Assembly: GCF_027484365.1 (NCBI RefSeq)
Contig: NZ_JAIXTC010000014.1
Coordinates: forward strand, 1-44,088
DNA from: Brevundimonas sp.
Lineage (GTDB): Bacteria; Pseudomonadota; Alphaproteobacteria; Caulobacterales; Caulobacteraceae
Direction: 5' to 3'
DNA: 44,088 nucleotides
Under the pieces are notes generated by a model. It was given only the letters and a program-made list of their open reading frames with translations. It made no database searches and was not told the DNA's origin. Of this stretch, positions 9,884 through 18,238 are shown in pieces (within the stretch, counting starts at the first letter, position 1; each line of letters opens with the position of its first letter). The position numbers and the translations under genes are program-made.

Positions 9884-10441
9884 TTAGACCTTTCGGGCGG
9901 CGGTATAGCCGACCTCGGTCAGAACGCCATGCAGGCGCACATCGTGGGCGTCCATCGGCAGACGCCCGACCCGCTGGCCCGCGAAGGCGAAGCCGATGCG
10001 GACGGCGTCGGGCCGCGCCGCAAAGGTCCGGTCATAGTAGCCGCCGCCCTGCCCCAGCCGGCCGCCGAAGTCGTCGAAGGCCAGCAGGGGGGTGACGATC
10101 AGGTCGGGATCGACGACCTCGGCCAGAGGCAGGGGCGCAGGGCAGCCGGCGGCGTCCATCTCCAGCGGCTCGCCGGGCGACCAGCGACGGAAGATCATCG
10201 GGGCGTCGCGTTCCAGGGCGACGGGCAGGCAGACCTGTGCTCCGGCCGAGATGAGGGCGCGGGCAAGGGGTTCCGGATCGAGCTCCGAACCGATGGCGCG
10301 ATAGACGGCGACGAGGGCGCCGGAGGGCAGGTCAGTGAGGTGAGACGCTGCACGTTCGGCCGCGAGCGGCTCCACCGAGGCGAGCCTGCGTCTGGCCGCG
10401 CGGGCCTCGGCGCGAAGGGCGGGCTTGTCCGGGTGGGTCAG
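9884..10441 (-). CDS. 5-formyltetrahydrofolate cyclo-ligase, probable CTG start
   Basis: The enzyme converts 5-formyl-THF to 5,10-methenyl-THF with ATP. Family marks are VAVYRAIGSELDP, DLIVTPLLAFD and the nucleotide/folate loop RLGQGGGYYDR. The first canonical start is GTG at 10375, but the frame upstream stays open and encodes DKPALRAEARAARRRLAS, the basic N-terminal helix typical of the family. No ATG, GTG or TTG exists there; a CTG at 10441 overlaps the stop of the upstream gene as CTGA. I extend the gene to that codon (185 aa) on homology grounds; the Shine-Dalgarno is weak, so the start needs proof. The location after zapA and a 6S RNA candidate is the conserved ygfA context. Confidence 0.85.
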   Translation of the reverse strand: MTHPDKPALRAEARAARRRLASVEPLAAERAASHLTDLPSGALVAVYRAIGSELDPEPLARALISAGAQVCLPVALERDAPMIFRRWSPGEPLEMDAAGCPAPLPLAEVVDPDLIVTPLLAFDDFGGRLGQGGGYYDRTFAARPDAVRIGFAFAGQRVGRLPMDAHDVRLHGVLTEVGYTAARKV

Positions 10442-10659
10442 ACGTGGGTCCGGGCGTTCTTGTCGTAGGTCAGGATGACCACGACGAAGAAGATTGCGAT
10501 CTCGGCCAGCATCAGGGCCCAGACCCAGGACACGTCCCGGAGAAGGTTGCCGGTCAGAAGCATGGCGACAATAAAGACACCCGTCACAGCCCAGCCTTCC
10601 CAGCTGGCGGGAGATGCGCCCCAGCCGAAGCGTTTCGGTCCAAACCAGACGCGTTTCAT
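10438..10659 (-). CDS. Small two-helix inner membrane protein (73 aa)
   Basis: This short protein begins at the ATG at 10659 with GAGGAG about seven bases upstream. It has a basic, aromatic N-terminus (MKRVWFGPKRFGWGASP) and two membrane helices (WAVTGVFIVAMLLTGNLL and VWALMLAEIAIFFVVVIL), ending in a charged tail KNARTHV. The much longer open frame to 11070 is discarded because it crosses the RNA candidate and repeat and shows no protein character. The gene sits between the 6S RNA candidate and the cyclo-ligase, whose reading frame overlaps its end by four bases. I do not recognise a named family. Confidence 0.72.
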   Translation of the reverse strand: MKRVWFGPKRFGWGASPASWEGWAVTGVFIVAMLLTGNLLRDVSWVWALMLAEIAIFFVVVILTYDKNARTHV

Positions 10660-10744
10660 GGCCTGCTCCTCAAGCGGACGCTTGTTGCGCTGGTGTCTAC
10701 GCCTCGACCGCACCGCGCTCAAGCAGCGAGCGGTAGAGCACGAA

Positions 10745-10936
10745 TGAAGAGAGAGGTTGGCGGCGCCGTAAGAGCCGTGAAGGACGGTTTGAATCCTCTC
10801 GAGCCTGGGTAGCCAGGTGGGCTCCGCGTATCCGACCCCACGAGGTCGGACAGGGGCAGATCCCTTCGAGTGAATTAAGGCCGCGAGGATATGTTGCCTT
10901 CGACGAGAGCCACAGCATGACCCGCCGCTGGAGAAG
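10745..10936 (-). ncRNA. ssrS: 6S RNA (ssrS) candidate
   Basis: On the minus strand this stretch can fold into one long rod with bubbles: GCGGCG (5' arm, 10923-10928) with 10760-10765; GAAGG (10897-10901) with 10779-10783; ATCCTC with GAGGAT; GGCCT with AGGCT; and an apical TCCGACC/GGTCGGA hairpin at 10831-10850. The region has no protein-coding character. The order zapA, 6S RNA, 5-formyl-THF cyclo-ligase on one strand is the widely conserved ssrS context. The product would bind sigma-70 RNA polymerase. The ends are approximate and the call rests on context and hand folding only. Confidence 0.6.
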
Positions 10937-10975
10937 ATAGGCGCTGGGCGGGGATGGGGCAATGGGGAGCCGGGT

Positions 10976-11156
10976 CTCCTCCCTGTCGGCGAAGCCGATG
11001 GGGCGGTGGCAGCGAGCCCTTCGCGAGCTGACGGAGGGGGCGACACGATCTCGACGACCGGACGCCTCACCTCACATATCGCCTCGCCCCCTCCGTCACG
11101 GCGCTGAAGGAGCGCCGCGCCACCTCCCCATTCGCCAAGCGGCGAACGGGGAGGAG
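10976..11156. repeat. Long imperfect palindromic intergenic repeat
   Basis: Two arms, 10976-11042 and 11085-11156, are inverted copies of each other with small differences. The outer parts contain CTCCTCCC/GGGGAGGAG and the inner parts GACGGAGGGGGCG/CGCCCCCTCCGTC. Each arm also holds its own small hairpin (for example CTCCCCATTCGCC at its outer end). It lies between the zapA stop and the 6S RNA candidate. It looks like a dispersed intergenic palindrome rather than a gene; no second copy of this type is evident in the window. Confidence 0.65.
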
Positions 11157-11163
11157 ACGTTGA

Positions 11164-11490
11164 TCACAGAAGGGACGCGATCTTCTCGATCCGGGCGGCG
11201 ACGGCATTCAGGGCCTCGGCGACGCCGGTGTCCGAAGGCGGGGCCGACGTCGCGCCGGCGGGAGCAGCAGCAGCCGTCCCGCCGCCCATCCGCACCTCGT
11301 GCAGTTCGTCGGCGAGAACCAGGGCGGCCATCAGGAACAGCCGGATGTCGCCGACATGGCCGACATCGGCGGCGACCTGGCGCACATGGACGTCGAATTG
11401 CTTGGCCAAGATGCGGACCCGCTCTTCCTGCCCGTCGGCGCAGCCCACGGCATAGGGGCGTCCGTTGATCTCGACGGTGACCGTCGCCAT
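11164..11490 (-). CDS. zapA: Cell division protein ZapA
   Basis: ZapA is a small FtsZ-binding protein that bundles protofilaments and tightens the Z-ring. The 108-residue product starts [17 protein letters not shown] and has the ZapA globular domain with [14 protein letters not shown] and [17 protein letters not shown]. An Ala/Pro-rich linker and a C-terminal coiled helix ([19 protein letters not shown]) follow. The ATG at 11490 shares its A with the TGA of the upstream gene (TGATG), so translation is coupled. In Caulobacter ZapA acts with the coiled-coil protein ZauP from the same operon, matching the arrangement here. Confidence 0.92.
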   Translation of the reverse strand: MATVTVEINGRPYAVGCADGQEERVRILAKQFDVHVRQVAADVGHVGDIRLFLMAALVLADELHEVRMGGGTAAAAPAGATSAPPSDTGVAEALNAVAARIEKIASLL

Positions 11491-11750
11491 CAGACGTCGT
11501 CCCGGGCGAGGATGTCGCGCACGGCCATGGCGGCCGCGGCGAGGGCGGCCGAGGCGTCCCGCCCGGCGGCCTCCAGTTCGGCGATGCGGCGGTGCTCGTC
11601 GGGTCCGGCGGGCGTGGGGATGGCGAACAGATCGTCGTCGGCCACGCGCGGCGCGGTGGCGGGACGCGCCTTCAGCTCCAGCACCTTGCGTTCCAGCAAG
11701 GCGAGGGCCCGGTCGATCCTGTCGCGCGCAGCAGTCGAGGCGTCGGCCAT
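11490..11750 (-). CDS. zauP: ZauP-like coiled-coil protein encoded upstream of zapA
   Basis: This 86-residue, Ala-rich, helical protein begins [29 protein letters not shown], a heptad-rich coiled coil. It continues with a short Pro-containing linker and a second helix ([20 protein letters not shown]). Position directly upstream of zapA with overlapping stop and start codons, size and coiled-coil character match ZauP, the ZapA partner described in Caulobacter crescentus that focuses the Z-ring. Identification rests mainly on synteny, since such short coiled coils diverge quickly. It is divergent from the transketolase gene, with about 90 bases between starts. Confidence 0.75.
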   Translation of the reverse strand: MADASTAARDRIDRALALLERKVLELKARPATAPRVADDDLFAIPTPAGPDEHRRIAELEAAGRDASAALAAAAMAVRDILARDDV

Positions 11751-11840
11751 CGTTTCCTCCAGATTTCGTATAGAACCCGCCGCGACGCCGGGGTAAAGCG
11801 GCGCGCCTCCCTTTTCCGCACCAAGACGAAAGGTCCACTC

Positions 11841-13835
11841 GTGGCCCGCTCCTCAGACGCACCCGAAAAAGCGACTCCGAAGATGATGGCCGACGCTATT
11901 CGCGTCCTGGCCATGGACGGGGTGGAAAAGGCCAACAGCGGCCACCCCGGCATGCCGATGGGCATGGCCGACGTCGCGACGGTGCTGTTCTCGAAATTCC
12001 TGAAGTTCGATGCGAGCCGCCCCGACTGGGCCGACCGCGACCGCTTCATCCTGTCGGCCGGTCACGGCTCGATGCTGATCTACGCCCTGCTGCATCTGAC
12101 GGGCTACAAGGCCGCGACGGCCGAACAGCTGTCGAACTTCCGCCAGTGGGGATCGAAGACGGCGGGACACCCTGAGTACGGCCATATGCCAGGCGTCGAG
12201 ACGACGACCGGTCCCCTGGGGCAGGGCCTGGCCAATTCGATCGGCTTCGCCATGGCCGAGCGGCACCTGGCCGCCAAATACGGCGACGACCTCGTCGACC
12301 ACCGGACCTGGGTCATCGCCGGGGACGGCTGCCTGATGGAGGGGGTGTCGCAGGAGGCGATCGCCCTGGCCGGCCGCTACAAGCTCAACAAGCTGACGGT
12401 GCTGTGGGACGACAACGAGATCACCATCGACGGCAAGGTCAGCCTGTCGGACGCGGTGGACCAGAAGGCGCGGTTCAAGGCCTCGGGCTGGGCCGTGAAG
12501 GCCGTCGACGGCCACGACATGAAGGCGATCAAATCGGCCCTGCAGTGGGCGACCCGTCAGGACAGGCCGACCCTGATCGCCTGCAAGACGAAGATCGGCA
12601 AGGGCGCCGCCACCATGGAAGGCAGCCACAAGACCCACGGCGCGGCCCTGGGCGCGGCCGAGATCGCGGCGACGCGTCTGGGACTGGCCTGGGACCACGC
12701 GCCCTTCGTCATCCCCGAGGCCATCGACAAGGCCTGGAAGAAGGTCGGCAAACGCGGATCGAAGGACCGCAAGGCGTGGGAAGCGCGTCTGGCCGCCTCG
12801 TCCCAGGCCGCCGACTTCACCCGCGCCATGAAGGGTGACCTGCCGGAAGCGGCGTTCGACGCCCTGAACGCCGGTATCGCCCGGCTGGTCGAGGACAAGC
12901 CCGCCCAGGCGACGCGTCAGGCCTCGGGCGCCGCGCTGGAAGCCCTGTTCGGCGCCGTGCCGGAGATGGTCGGCGGTTCGGCCGACCTGACCGGATCGAA
13001 CAACACCTTCGTCAAGGGCACGCCGATCCTGGACGCGCCGTCCTATGAGGGCCGCTACGTCAACTGGGGCATCCGCGAGTTCGGCATGGCGGCGGCCATG
13101 ACCGGGATGGCGCTGCACGGCGGGATCATCCCCTACGGCGGCACCTTCATGGTGTTCTCGGACTACAGCCGCAACGCCATCCGCATGGCGGCCCTGATGG
13201 GGATCCGGGTGATCCACGTCCTGACCCACGACTCCATCGGCCTCGGCGAAGACGGCCCGACCCACCAGCCGGTCGAGCATCTGGCGTCGCTGCGGGCGAT
13301 CCCGAACCTGCTGGTCTTCCGCCCCGCCGACACGGTCGAGGCGTTCGAATGCTGGCAGCTGGCCCTGCAACACAAGGCCACGCCGTCGGCCATGGCCCTG
13401 TCGCGCCAGAAGACGGCGGCGGTGCGCCTGACGGCCTCCGACGAGAACCTGTCTGCGCGCGGCGCCTATGAGCTGAAGGCCGCGAACGGCGAGGCGAAGG
13501 TCACCCTGTTCGCAACGGGCACAGAGGTGTCGCTGGCGCTGAAGGCGGCCGAGACGCTGGAGGCCGAAGGGTCGCCGACGCGGGTCGTCTCCGTCCCCTG
13601 TTTCGAGCTGTTCGAACAACAGGACGCCGCCTATCAGGCCTCGGTCATCGGCCGGGGCACGGTGCGCGTCGCCTGCGAGGCCGCGATCAAACAGGGCTGG
13701 GAGCGGTTCATCGGCGAGGACGGCGCCTTCATCGGCATGACCGGCTTCGGCGCCTCGGCTCCGGCGGAGGTGCTCTACCGCGAATTCGGCATCACTGCGG
13801 ACGCCATCGTGGCGGCGGTGAAGGCCCGGCTCTGA
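11841..13835 (+). CDS. tkt: Transketolase
   Basis: Transketolase moves two-carbon units between sugar phosphates in the pentose phosphate and Calvin pathways using thiamine diphosphate and Mg. The 664-residue protein begins at the GTG at 11841 behind AAAGG. Expected blocks are [17 protein letters not shown] near the N-terminus, the [18 protein letters not shown] region, the ThDP motif [13 protein letters not shown]...[10 protein letters not shown], and the pyrimidine domain [17 protein letters not shown] with [16 protein letters not shown]. The frame is open further upstream to 11592, but that part overlaps zauP on the other strand and has no homology. The stop overlaps the ATG of the next small frame (TGATG). 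Confidence 0.96.
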   Translation: MARSSDAPEKATPKMMADAIRVLAMDGVEKANSGHPGMPMGMADVATVLFSKFLKFDASRPDWADRDRFILSAGHGSMLIYALLHLTGYKAATAEQLSNFRQWGSKTAGHPEYGHMPGVETTTGPLGQGLANSIGFAMAERHLAAKYGDDLVDHRTWVIAGDGCLMEGVSQEAIALAGRYKLNKLTVLWDDNEITIDGKVSLSDAVDQKARFKASGWAVKAVDGHDMKAIKSALQWATRQDRPTLIACKTKIGKGAATMEGSHKTHGAALGAAEIAATRLGLAWDHAPFVIPEAIDKAWKKVGKRGSKDRKAWEARLAASSQAADFTRAMKGDLPEAAFDALNAGIARLVEDKPAQATRQASGAALEALFGAVPEMVGGSADLTGSNNTFVKGTPILDAPSYEGRYVNWGIREFGMAAAMTGMALHGGIIPYGGTFMVFSDYSRNAIRMAALMGIRVIHVLTHDSIGLGEDGPTHQPVEHLASLRAIPNLLVFRPADTVEAFECWQLALQHKATPSAMALSRQKTAAVRLTASDENLSARGAYELKAANGEAKVTLFATGTEVSLALKAAETLEAEGSPTRVVSVPCFELFEQQDAAYQASVIGRGTVRVACEAAIKQGWERFIGEDGAFIGMTGFGASAPAEVLYREFGITADAIVAAVKARL

Positions 13836-13999
13836 TGAGCCGCATCGGCGCGGTCAGCCTGCTGGTCCGCGACCGCACGCCCTGGCTGATCGCGGGGGTC
13901 ACGTTCGGAGAGGCGCCCCGGAGCGAATCCTGTGGCAGGGTAGTGTTGTTCGAGGATCTGTACGGCAAAGCCCGGGATCTGATCGAACCGGAACACTGA
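13835..13999 (+). pseudogene. Remnant of a VOC (glyoxalase-fold) gene with an internal deletion
   Basis: The 54-codon frame starts with an ATG overlapping the tkt stop. Its N-terminus [13 protein letters not shown] is the first strand of a VOC-family domain. It jumps directly to AGVTFGEAPRSESCGRVVLFEDLYGKARDLIEP, the family's last repeat (compare the usual pattern GVxFxExPrxexYGxVavFeDLYGNxWDLiep). About 70 residues that normally lie between, including metal-binding and substrate residues, are absent, so a working enzyme is unlikely. The frame is intact across the join. It is either a decaying gene or a short coupled peptide. Confidence 0.65.
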
Positions 14000-14011
14000 G
14001 GGGCGGCTGAC

Positions 14012-14848
14012 ATGAAGACGATCACAAGCGTGGCCATCGCGGCCCTGATGCTGGGGCTGAGCGCATGCGGTCAGGGCAAGACCGCCGGCACGGCGGACGT
14101 CGCCGCCGCTGCGAGCGCGACCACCCTGGTCGACAAGCCCCGGCTGTCCGCCGACATCGAGGCCATGCCCCGACTGTCCGGCGACAGCCCGGCCATCGTT
14201 CGACTGAACGCCGAACTGGATCGCCTCGACGCCACGGCCGTGGCGGATGCGGGCGAATGCGGCCGGATGGCCGACAGCCAGGAGGGCGACGGCTGGACCC
14301 GAAGCATCACGCGGCCGATGACCGGTCCGGCCTTTCTGACCCTGCGCGAGCATCTCGAAATCTTCTGCGGCGGCGCCTATCCGTCGATGTCGCAGACCCC
14401 GATCACCTGGGACCTGTCGACCGGCGAGCGCGTCAACTGGGTCGCCCTGCTGCCGGGACTGGCCCTGGTGCAGGACCAGCCCGAGCCCGGGATGCCGACG
14501 GACTACGTCTATAGCGTCCGCTCGCCCAGGCTGGAGGCGCTCTACGAGCGCAAGATGTTGGCCGAAGCGACCGACGCCGAATGGAGGGAGCAGTGCCAGG
14601 ACGTCTGGAAGCCCGTGCCGGACGCTGAACTGGGTCAGGGCTTCCGCATCTGGGCCGACGCCGAGCACGGGGGCGTGGCCATCGACGCCGACTATGCGCA
14701 TGTGGTTCAGGCCTGCGGCGGAGCGGTCTATCTGACCGCAGACGAGATGCGGGAGGCCGGCGCGCCTGCGGCGCTGATCGACGCCCTCGCCGCCGCCAAG
14801 GCCGCCGGCAACTGGGCTCCCAAGGAAGACGCCGAACCGGCTGCATAA
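14012..14848 (+). CDS. Lipoprotein of unknown function (DUF3298-like)
   Basis: The 278-residue product has a lipoprotein signal with lipobox LSAC ([19 protein letters not shown]), then a 30-residue Ala/Thr linker and a soluble periplasmic domain. The segment [19 protein letters not shown] resembles the strand-turn of DUF3298/RsiV-type domains, where a 'dl.tG...l..l' pattern is typical, but the similarity is weak. Four further cysteines ([26 protein letters not shown]) could form two disulfides. It lies ten bases before purT in the same direction. The function is unknown. Confidence 0.75.
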   Translation: MKTITSVAIAALMLGLSACGQGKTAGTADVAAAASATTLVDKPRLSADIEAMPRLSGDSPAIVRLNAELDRLDATAVADAGECGRMADSQEGDGWTRSITRPMTGPAFLTLREHLEIFCGGAYPSMSQTPITWDLSTGERVNWVALLPGLALVQDQPEPGMPTDYVYSVRSPRLEALYERKMLAEATDAEWREQCQDVWKPVPDAELGQGFRIWADAEHGGVAIDADYAHVVQACGGAVYLTADEMREAGAPAALIDALAAAKAAGNWAPKEDAEPAA

Positions 14849-14858
14849 GGATCGACTG

Positions 14859-16052
14859 ATGAAACTCGGCACCCCGCTTTCCGACACCGCCGTCCGCGTC
14901 ATGCTTCTGGGCGGCGGCGAGCTGGGCAAGGAGGTCGCGATCGAGCTGCAGCGGCTCGGCTGTGAGGTGATCGTCGTGGATCGCTATGCCAACGCCCCGG
15001 CCATGCAGGTGGCGCATCGCAGCCACGTCATCCCGATGACCGATCCCCAGGTGCTGAACGGCGTCATCCTGGCCGAGGCCCCGCACATCATCGTGCCGGA
15101 GATCGAGGCCATCGCGACCGAGGTCCTGGCCGAGATCGAGGCGGCGGGACTCGCGCGGGTCATCCCGACGGCGCGCGCGACCCAACTGACCATGAACCGC
15201 GAGGGCATCCGTCGTCTGGCCGCCGAGGACCTGGGTCTGCCGACCAGCCCCTATGCCTTCGCAGGGTCTGCGGCGGAACTGGCGGCGGCTGCGAACGAGA
15301 TCGGCCTGCCGGTGTTCGTGAAGCCCGTCATGTCGTCATCGGGCAAGGGCCAGTCCTTCATCGACGCCTATGAGGATGCCGCCAACGCCTGGGCCTATGC
15401 GCAGTCGTCAGGCCGGGTCGAGACGGCGCGGGTCATCGTCGAGGGCCGCATCGACTTCGATTTCGAGATCACTCTGCTGACAGTCCGCTCGATGCGCGAC
15501 GGCGCGGTCGTCACCGACTTCTGCGCCCCCATCGGCCATCGTCAGGTCAAGGGCGACTATGTCGAGAGCTGGCAGCCCCAGGCGATGAGCGCCGCCTCCC
15601 TGGCCGCCGCGCAGGACATCGCCGGCAAGGTGACGGAGGCCCTGGGCGGGCTGGGCGTGTTCGGCGTGGAGCTGTTCGTGAAGGGCGACGACGTCTGGTT
15701 CTCGGAGGTCTCGCCGCGTCCGCACGACACCGGCCTGGTGACCCTGGCCACCCAGACGATGAGCGAGTTCGCCCTGCACGCCCGCGCCATCCTGGGCTTG
15801 CCCGTCGATGTCTCGCAGCGCGAGGTCGGCGCCAGCGCGGTCATCTATGGCGGCATGGACGCGGAGGGAATCGCGTTCGAAGGCGTCGCCGAGGCCCTGT
15901 CGGTCCCGACCGCCGATCTGCGTCTGTTCGGCAAACCCGAAGCCTTCGAGCGGCGCCGCATGGGCGTGGCCCTGGCGCGGGGCGAGACGACGGATCAGGC
16001 GCGCGAGCGGGCCGCGTTGTCCGCCAGCCTCGTCCGACCCGTCAGAAACTAG
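14859..16052 (+). CDS. purT: Formate-dependent phosphoribosylglycinamide formyltransferase PurT
   Basis: PurT carries out the third step of purine synthesis, formylating GAR with formate and ATP, as an alternative to folate-dependent PurN. The 397-residue protein has the ATP-grasp layout. The N-terminal [20 protein letters not shown] binds substrate, ATEVLAEIE and [22 protein letters not shown] follow, then [14 protein letters not shown] for ATP binding, [24 protein letters not shown] for metal binding, and a C-terminal region with RRRMGVALA. Length is normal. It extends 11 bases into the 3' end of the convergent S41 peptidase gene. Together with purQ, purL and purA it makes this stretch rich in purine genes, though they do not form one operon. 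Confidence 0.96.
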   Translation: MKLGTPLSDTAVRVMLLGGGELGKEVAIELQRLGCEVIVVDRYANAPAMQVAHRSHVIPMTDPQVLNGVILAEAPHIIVPEIEAIATEVLAEIEAAGLARVIPTARATQLTMNREGIRRLAAEDLGLPTSPYAFAGSAAELAAAANEIGLPVFVKPVMSSSGKGQSFIDAYEDAANAWAYAQSSGRVETARVIVEGRIDFDFEITLLTVRSMRDGAVVTDFCAPIGHRQVKGDYVESWQPQAMSAASLAAAQDIAGKVTEALGGLGVFGVELFVKGDDVWFSEVSPRPHDTGLVTLATQTMSEFALHARAILGLPVDVSQREVGASAVIYGGMDAEGIAFEGVAEALSVPTADLRLFGKPEAFERRRMGVALARGETTDQARERAALSASLVRPVRN

Positions 16053-17325
16053 GGGTTCGCCCCGTCGCCCGGGCCCGCTGTTCCTCGGGATCCAGGGCGA
16101 GGACGGCGATCGCGGCGTCCAGGGCGGGGTCCAGGCCCGCGCGACGTTCCTCGTGCGTGCGGACCACGACGATATCCGGCTCAACGCCTCGCTTCTCCAG
16201 CCGCACGCCGCCGGCAGTGATGTAGTCGGCTCGGCTGAGAGTCAGACGCCCCCCGTCCGGCAGGGGGCTGTCCTGCGAGATCAGCACGGCCCCGGCCGTG
16301 TGTTCGCCGACGACGAGGGCCCGGCCGGACTCCTGCAGGGCGGCAGGGGTCAGTTCGGCGGCGCTGCGGCTCGATCCATCGACGAGCAGGGCCACGTCGT
16401 TGGTCACCGGGCCGGTCAGATTTCCGCAACCGGGCATGATGGCCAGGGTCATCGGCCGACCGTTGCGGGACACGCGTGTCGCCCATTCCTGTCGCTCCGG
16501 AAGGAAGCAGGACAGGGTTGCATCCGCCTCCAGCAACAGACCTCCCGGGTTGCCGCGCAGGTCGATGACGACGTCGGTCTCGGGCGAGATTTCCGCGAGT
16601 TGCTGACCCAGCCAGCGCCCGAGGCCGGACTCGAACCCTTCGACCCGGAGGACGACCACGCCGGGTCGCGACGCGTCCACGCTGAAGGCCGGGATCGGGT
16701 CCATGATGCGCGGAACCACCGACACGCGCTGCAGGGCGCCGGCCTCGTCGGTCAGGTCGAGCTGCAAGGCCTGACCTTCCACCACGTCGAAATCGACTCC
16801 CCAGGACTGGCCGTCGATGGTCTGCAGCACCCAGCCGGGCTGGAGCCCCGCTTCAGCCGCCGGAGATCCGGTGCGGACGCTCTCGATACGCCACTGGTCG
16901 CCGTCCTGGCGGGCCAGGGAGACGCCCATCACCGCGCGCCGGGTCCGCTGCTGGTCCTGGCGTCGGGCGACGGCGGGGGAGATGGCGCCGGCGTGGTCGT
17001 CGTCCAGCAGGTCCAGCATGGCGCTGAGCGCCCGGTACAGTTCGCGGTCGTCGGCGGCGGCGATCGCCTGCGGCCGATACCTCTCGCGGGCGGCGTTCCA
17101 GTCCAGCCCGTGCAGGTCCGGATCGTAGTACTGGCGACGGACGAGATTCCAGACCGTGTCGAAGACGCGCCCGTTCATGCGGGCCCGCTCGCGGGTCGGG
17201 GTCGATTCCGCCTCGATCGTCCCGACCGTCCGGGCGGCGGCCGTCGAAGATGCCAGCGTCGGCCCCGCAAGGAACACGGCGCCGACAATAAGGGAAAGGA
17301 GGGCGCGGCGGGCGGGGAAAACCAT
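16042..17325 (-). CDS. S41-family peptidase (C-terminal processing/tricorn-like), exported
   Basis: The 427-residue protein has a signal peptide ([21 protein letters not shown]), a helical N-terminal part ([22 protein letters not shown], typical of S41), a PDZ domain around residues 130-210 and a crotonase-like S41 core. The serine in [15 protein letters not shown] (about Ser321) aligns with the S41 nucleophile. The following GEHTAGA lacks the Lys of the GKG motif of CtpA/Tsp enzymes, so catalysis would have to follow the Ser/His tricorn-like type or be lost. Acidic and Gly-rich substrate strands ([11 protein letters not shown]) are intact. It is monocistronic and convergent with purT. Confidence 0.85.
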   Translation of the reverse strand: MVFPARRALLSLIVGAVFLAGPTLASSTAAARTVGTIEAESTPTRERARMNGRVFDTVWNLVRRQYYDPDLHGLDWNAARERYRPQAIAAADDRELYRALSAMLDLLDDDHAGAISPAVARRQDQQRTRRAVMGVSLARQDGDQWRIESVRTGSPAAEAGLQPGWVLQTIDGQSWGVDFDVVEGQALQLDLTDEAGALQRVSVVPRIMDPIPAFSVDASRPGVVVLRVEGFESGLGRWLGQQLAEISPETDVVIDLRGNPGGLLLEADATLSCFLPERQEWATRVSRNGRPMTLAIMPGCGNLTGPVTNDVALLVDGSSRSAAELTPAALQESGRALVVGEHTAGAVLISQDSPLPDGGRLTLSRADYITAGGVRLEKRGVEPDIVVVRTHEERRAGLDPALDAAIAVLALDPEEQRARATGRTPSF

Positions 17326-17389
17326 CCCGGCCAGCCTAGACCGGCGAACCGCCGCGCCTCAAGTCACGAAACCGATGGTCCGGGACGGG

Positions 17390-18109
17390 TCAGTCGGCGG
17401 AGGGAGGCGTCGGACGACCTTCACCCTCTTCAAGGAACCCGTCGTTGTCGGCGTCCATGCGGCCGAACGCTTCGCGCAGCGGGGCCAGGAACTCGTCCTG
17501 CGAGACCTTGCCGTCGCCGTCCTTGTCCATCTCGCCGGGGCCGTCGGGCCCGCCGAAACGGTGCACGAAGACCTGGGGCGAGCCGGAACCCTCCGGCCCC
17601 ATGGGAGGCGGGCCGCCCTCGGGGCCGCCGTTGCGGAAGGTGAAGACCTGCACATCACCGCCCGGACCACCGGGGCCGTCGGGACCGCCGAACATCATCA
17701 CGCCGGGACCGCCGCCCTGGCGGGTGATCACGTGAACGCCAGGACCGCCGGGACCGCCGGGACCGCCGGGCCTCAGGCCCGATGTGAAGACCTGCACGCC
17801 CGGGCCGCCGGGACCGCCCATCATCATCATGCGATGACCGGGGCCGCCTTCGCCATGACCGTCGGCGAGCTCTTCAGTCGACAGGCGGCCGTCGTCGTTT
17901 GCGTCAAGACGGTCGAAGGCATCACCCATCGGGGCCGAAAACTCCTCACGCGTCACCACGCCGTCGTCGTCAGCGTCAAGCCGACCGGGACCGTCTCCAC
18001 CAACGTTGACGATACGGACTTCGGAGCGGGTCTCGACCCGGGGACCGTGCTGATCCTGGGCGGCGCCGCCGTTCAGGGCGGCGAGCAAGGCGATGGCGAT
18101 GACGGACAT
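17390..18109 (-). CDS. Exported EF-hand protein with Gly-Pro-rich repeat core
   Basis: The 239-residue protein has a short hydrophobic N-terminus (MSVIAIALLAALNGGAA), probably a signal peptide. Two EF-hand pairs are visible: loops DADDDGVVTREEF and DANDDGRLSTEEL near residues 45-85, and DKDGDGKVSQDEF and DADNDGFLEEGEG near the C-terminus, all with canonical Asp and Gly positions. Between them is a 100-residue Gly/Pro-rich stretch with GGPGGPG blocks alternating with short beta-like pieces (VQVFT, VHVIT, VQVFTF, QVFVHRF). It should bind calcium in the periplasm or outside. It is divergent from a response regulator/kinase pair 129 bases away, which may control it. Confidence 0.82.
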   Translation of the reverse strand: MSVIAIALLAALNGGAAQDQHGPRVETRSEVRIVNVGGDGPGRLDADDDGVVTREEFSAPMGDAFDRLDANDDGRLSTEELADGHGEGGPGHRMMMMGGPGGPGVQVFTSGLRPGGPGGPGGPGVHVITRQGGGPGVMMFGGPDGPGGPGGDVQVFTFRNGGPEGGPPPMGPEGSGSPQVFVHRFGGPDGPGEMDKDGDGKVSQDEFLAPLREAFGRMDADNDGFLEEGEGRPTPPSAD

Positions 18110-18238
18110 GAGGACTTTCCCTTCAGATTTCTGATGCGTCCTTGGACCATGACGGCCTTGCCGGGGTATTTCAGGCTCAGGATCAATTGTTTCGGCCGTG
18201 AAATGTTACGGTCGATCTGTGAAGGCATGCTGTCGGCC

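Noticed and set aside
11592..11840. N-terminal extension of transketolase
   Set aside because: The extra frame lies opposite zauP and is not conserved; GTG 11841 with AAAGG fits the family N-terminus.
11853..13619. 588-codon minus-strand frame opposite tkt
   Set aside because: Antisense shadow of a highly expressed GC-rich gene; its translation is Arg/Gly/His-rich with no recognisable motif.
15808..17643. 611-codon plus-strand frame across purT end and the S41 peptidase
   Set aside because: It covers two real genes in other frames and is low in protein-like character.
17642..17830. Possible CRISPR-like short tandem repeat
   Set aside because: The repeated units (GACCGCCGG) code for Gly-Pro repeats within the EF-hand protein; there are no spacers of constant length.
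17156..18238. Upstream extension of the response regulator frame
   Set aside because: It lies antisense to the EF-hand gene; the regulator's homology begins at MSDPSPRILVVDDD.
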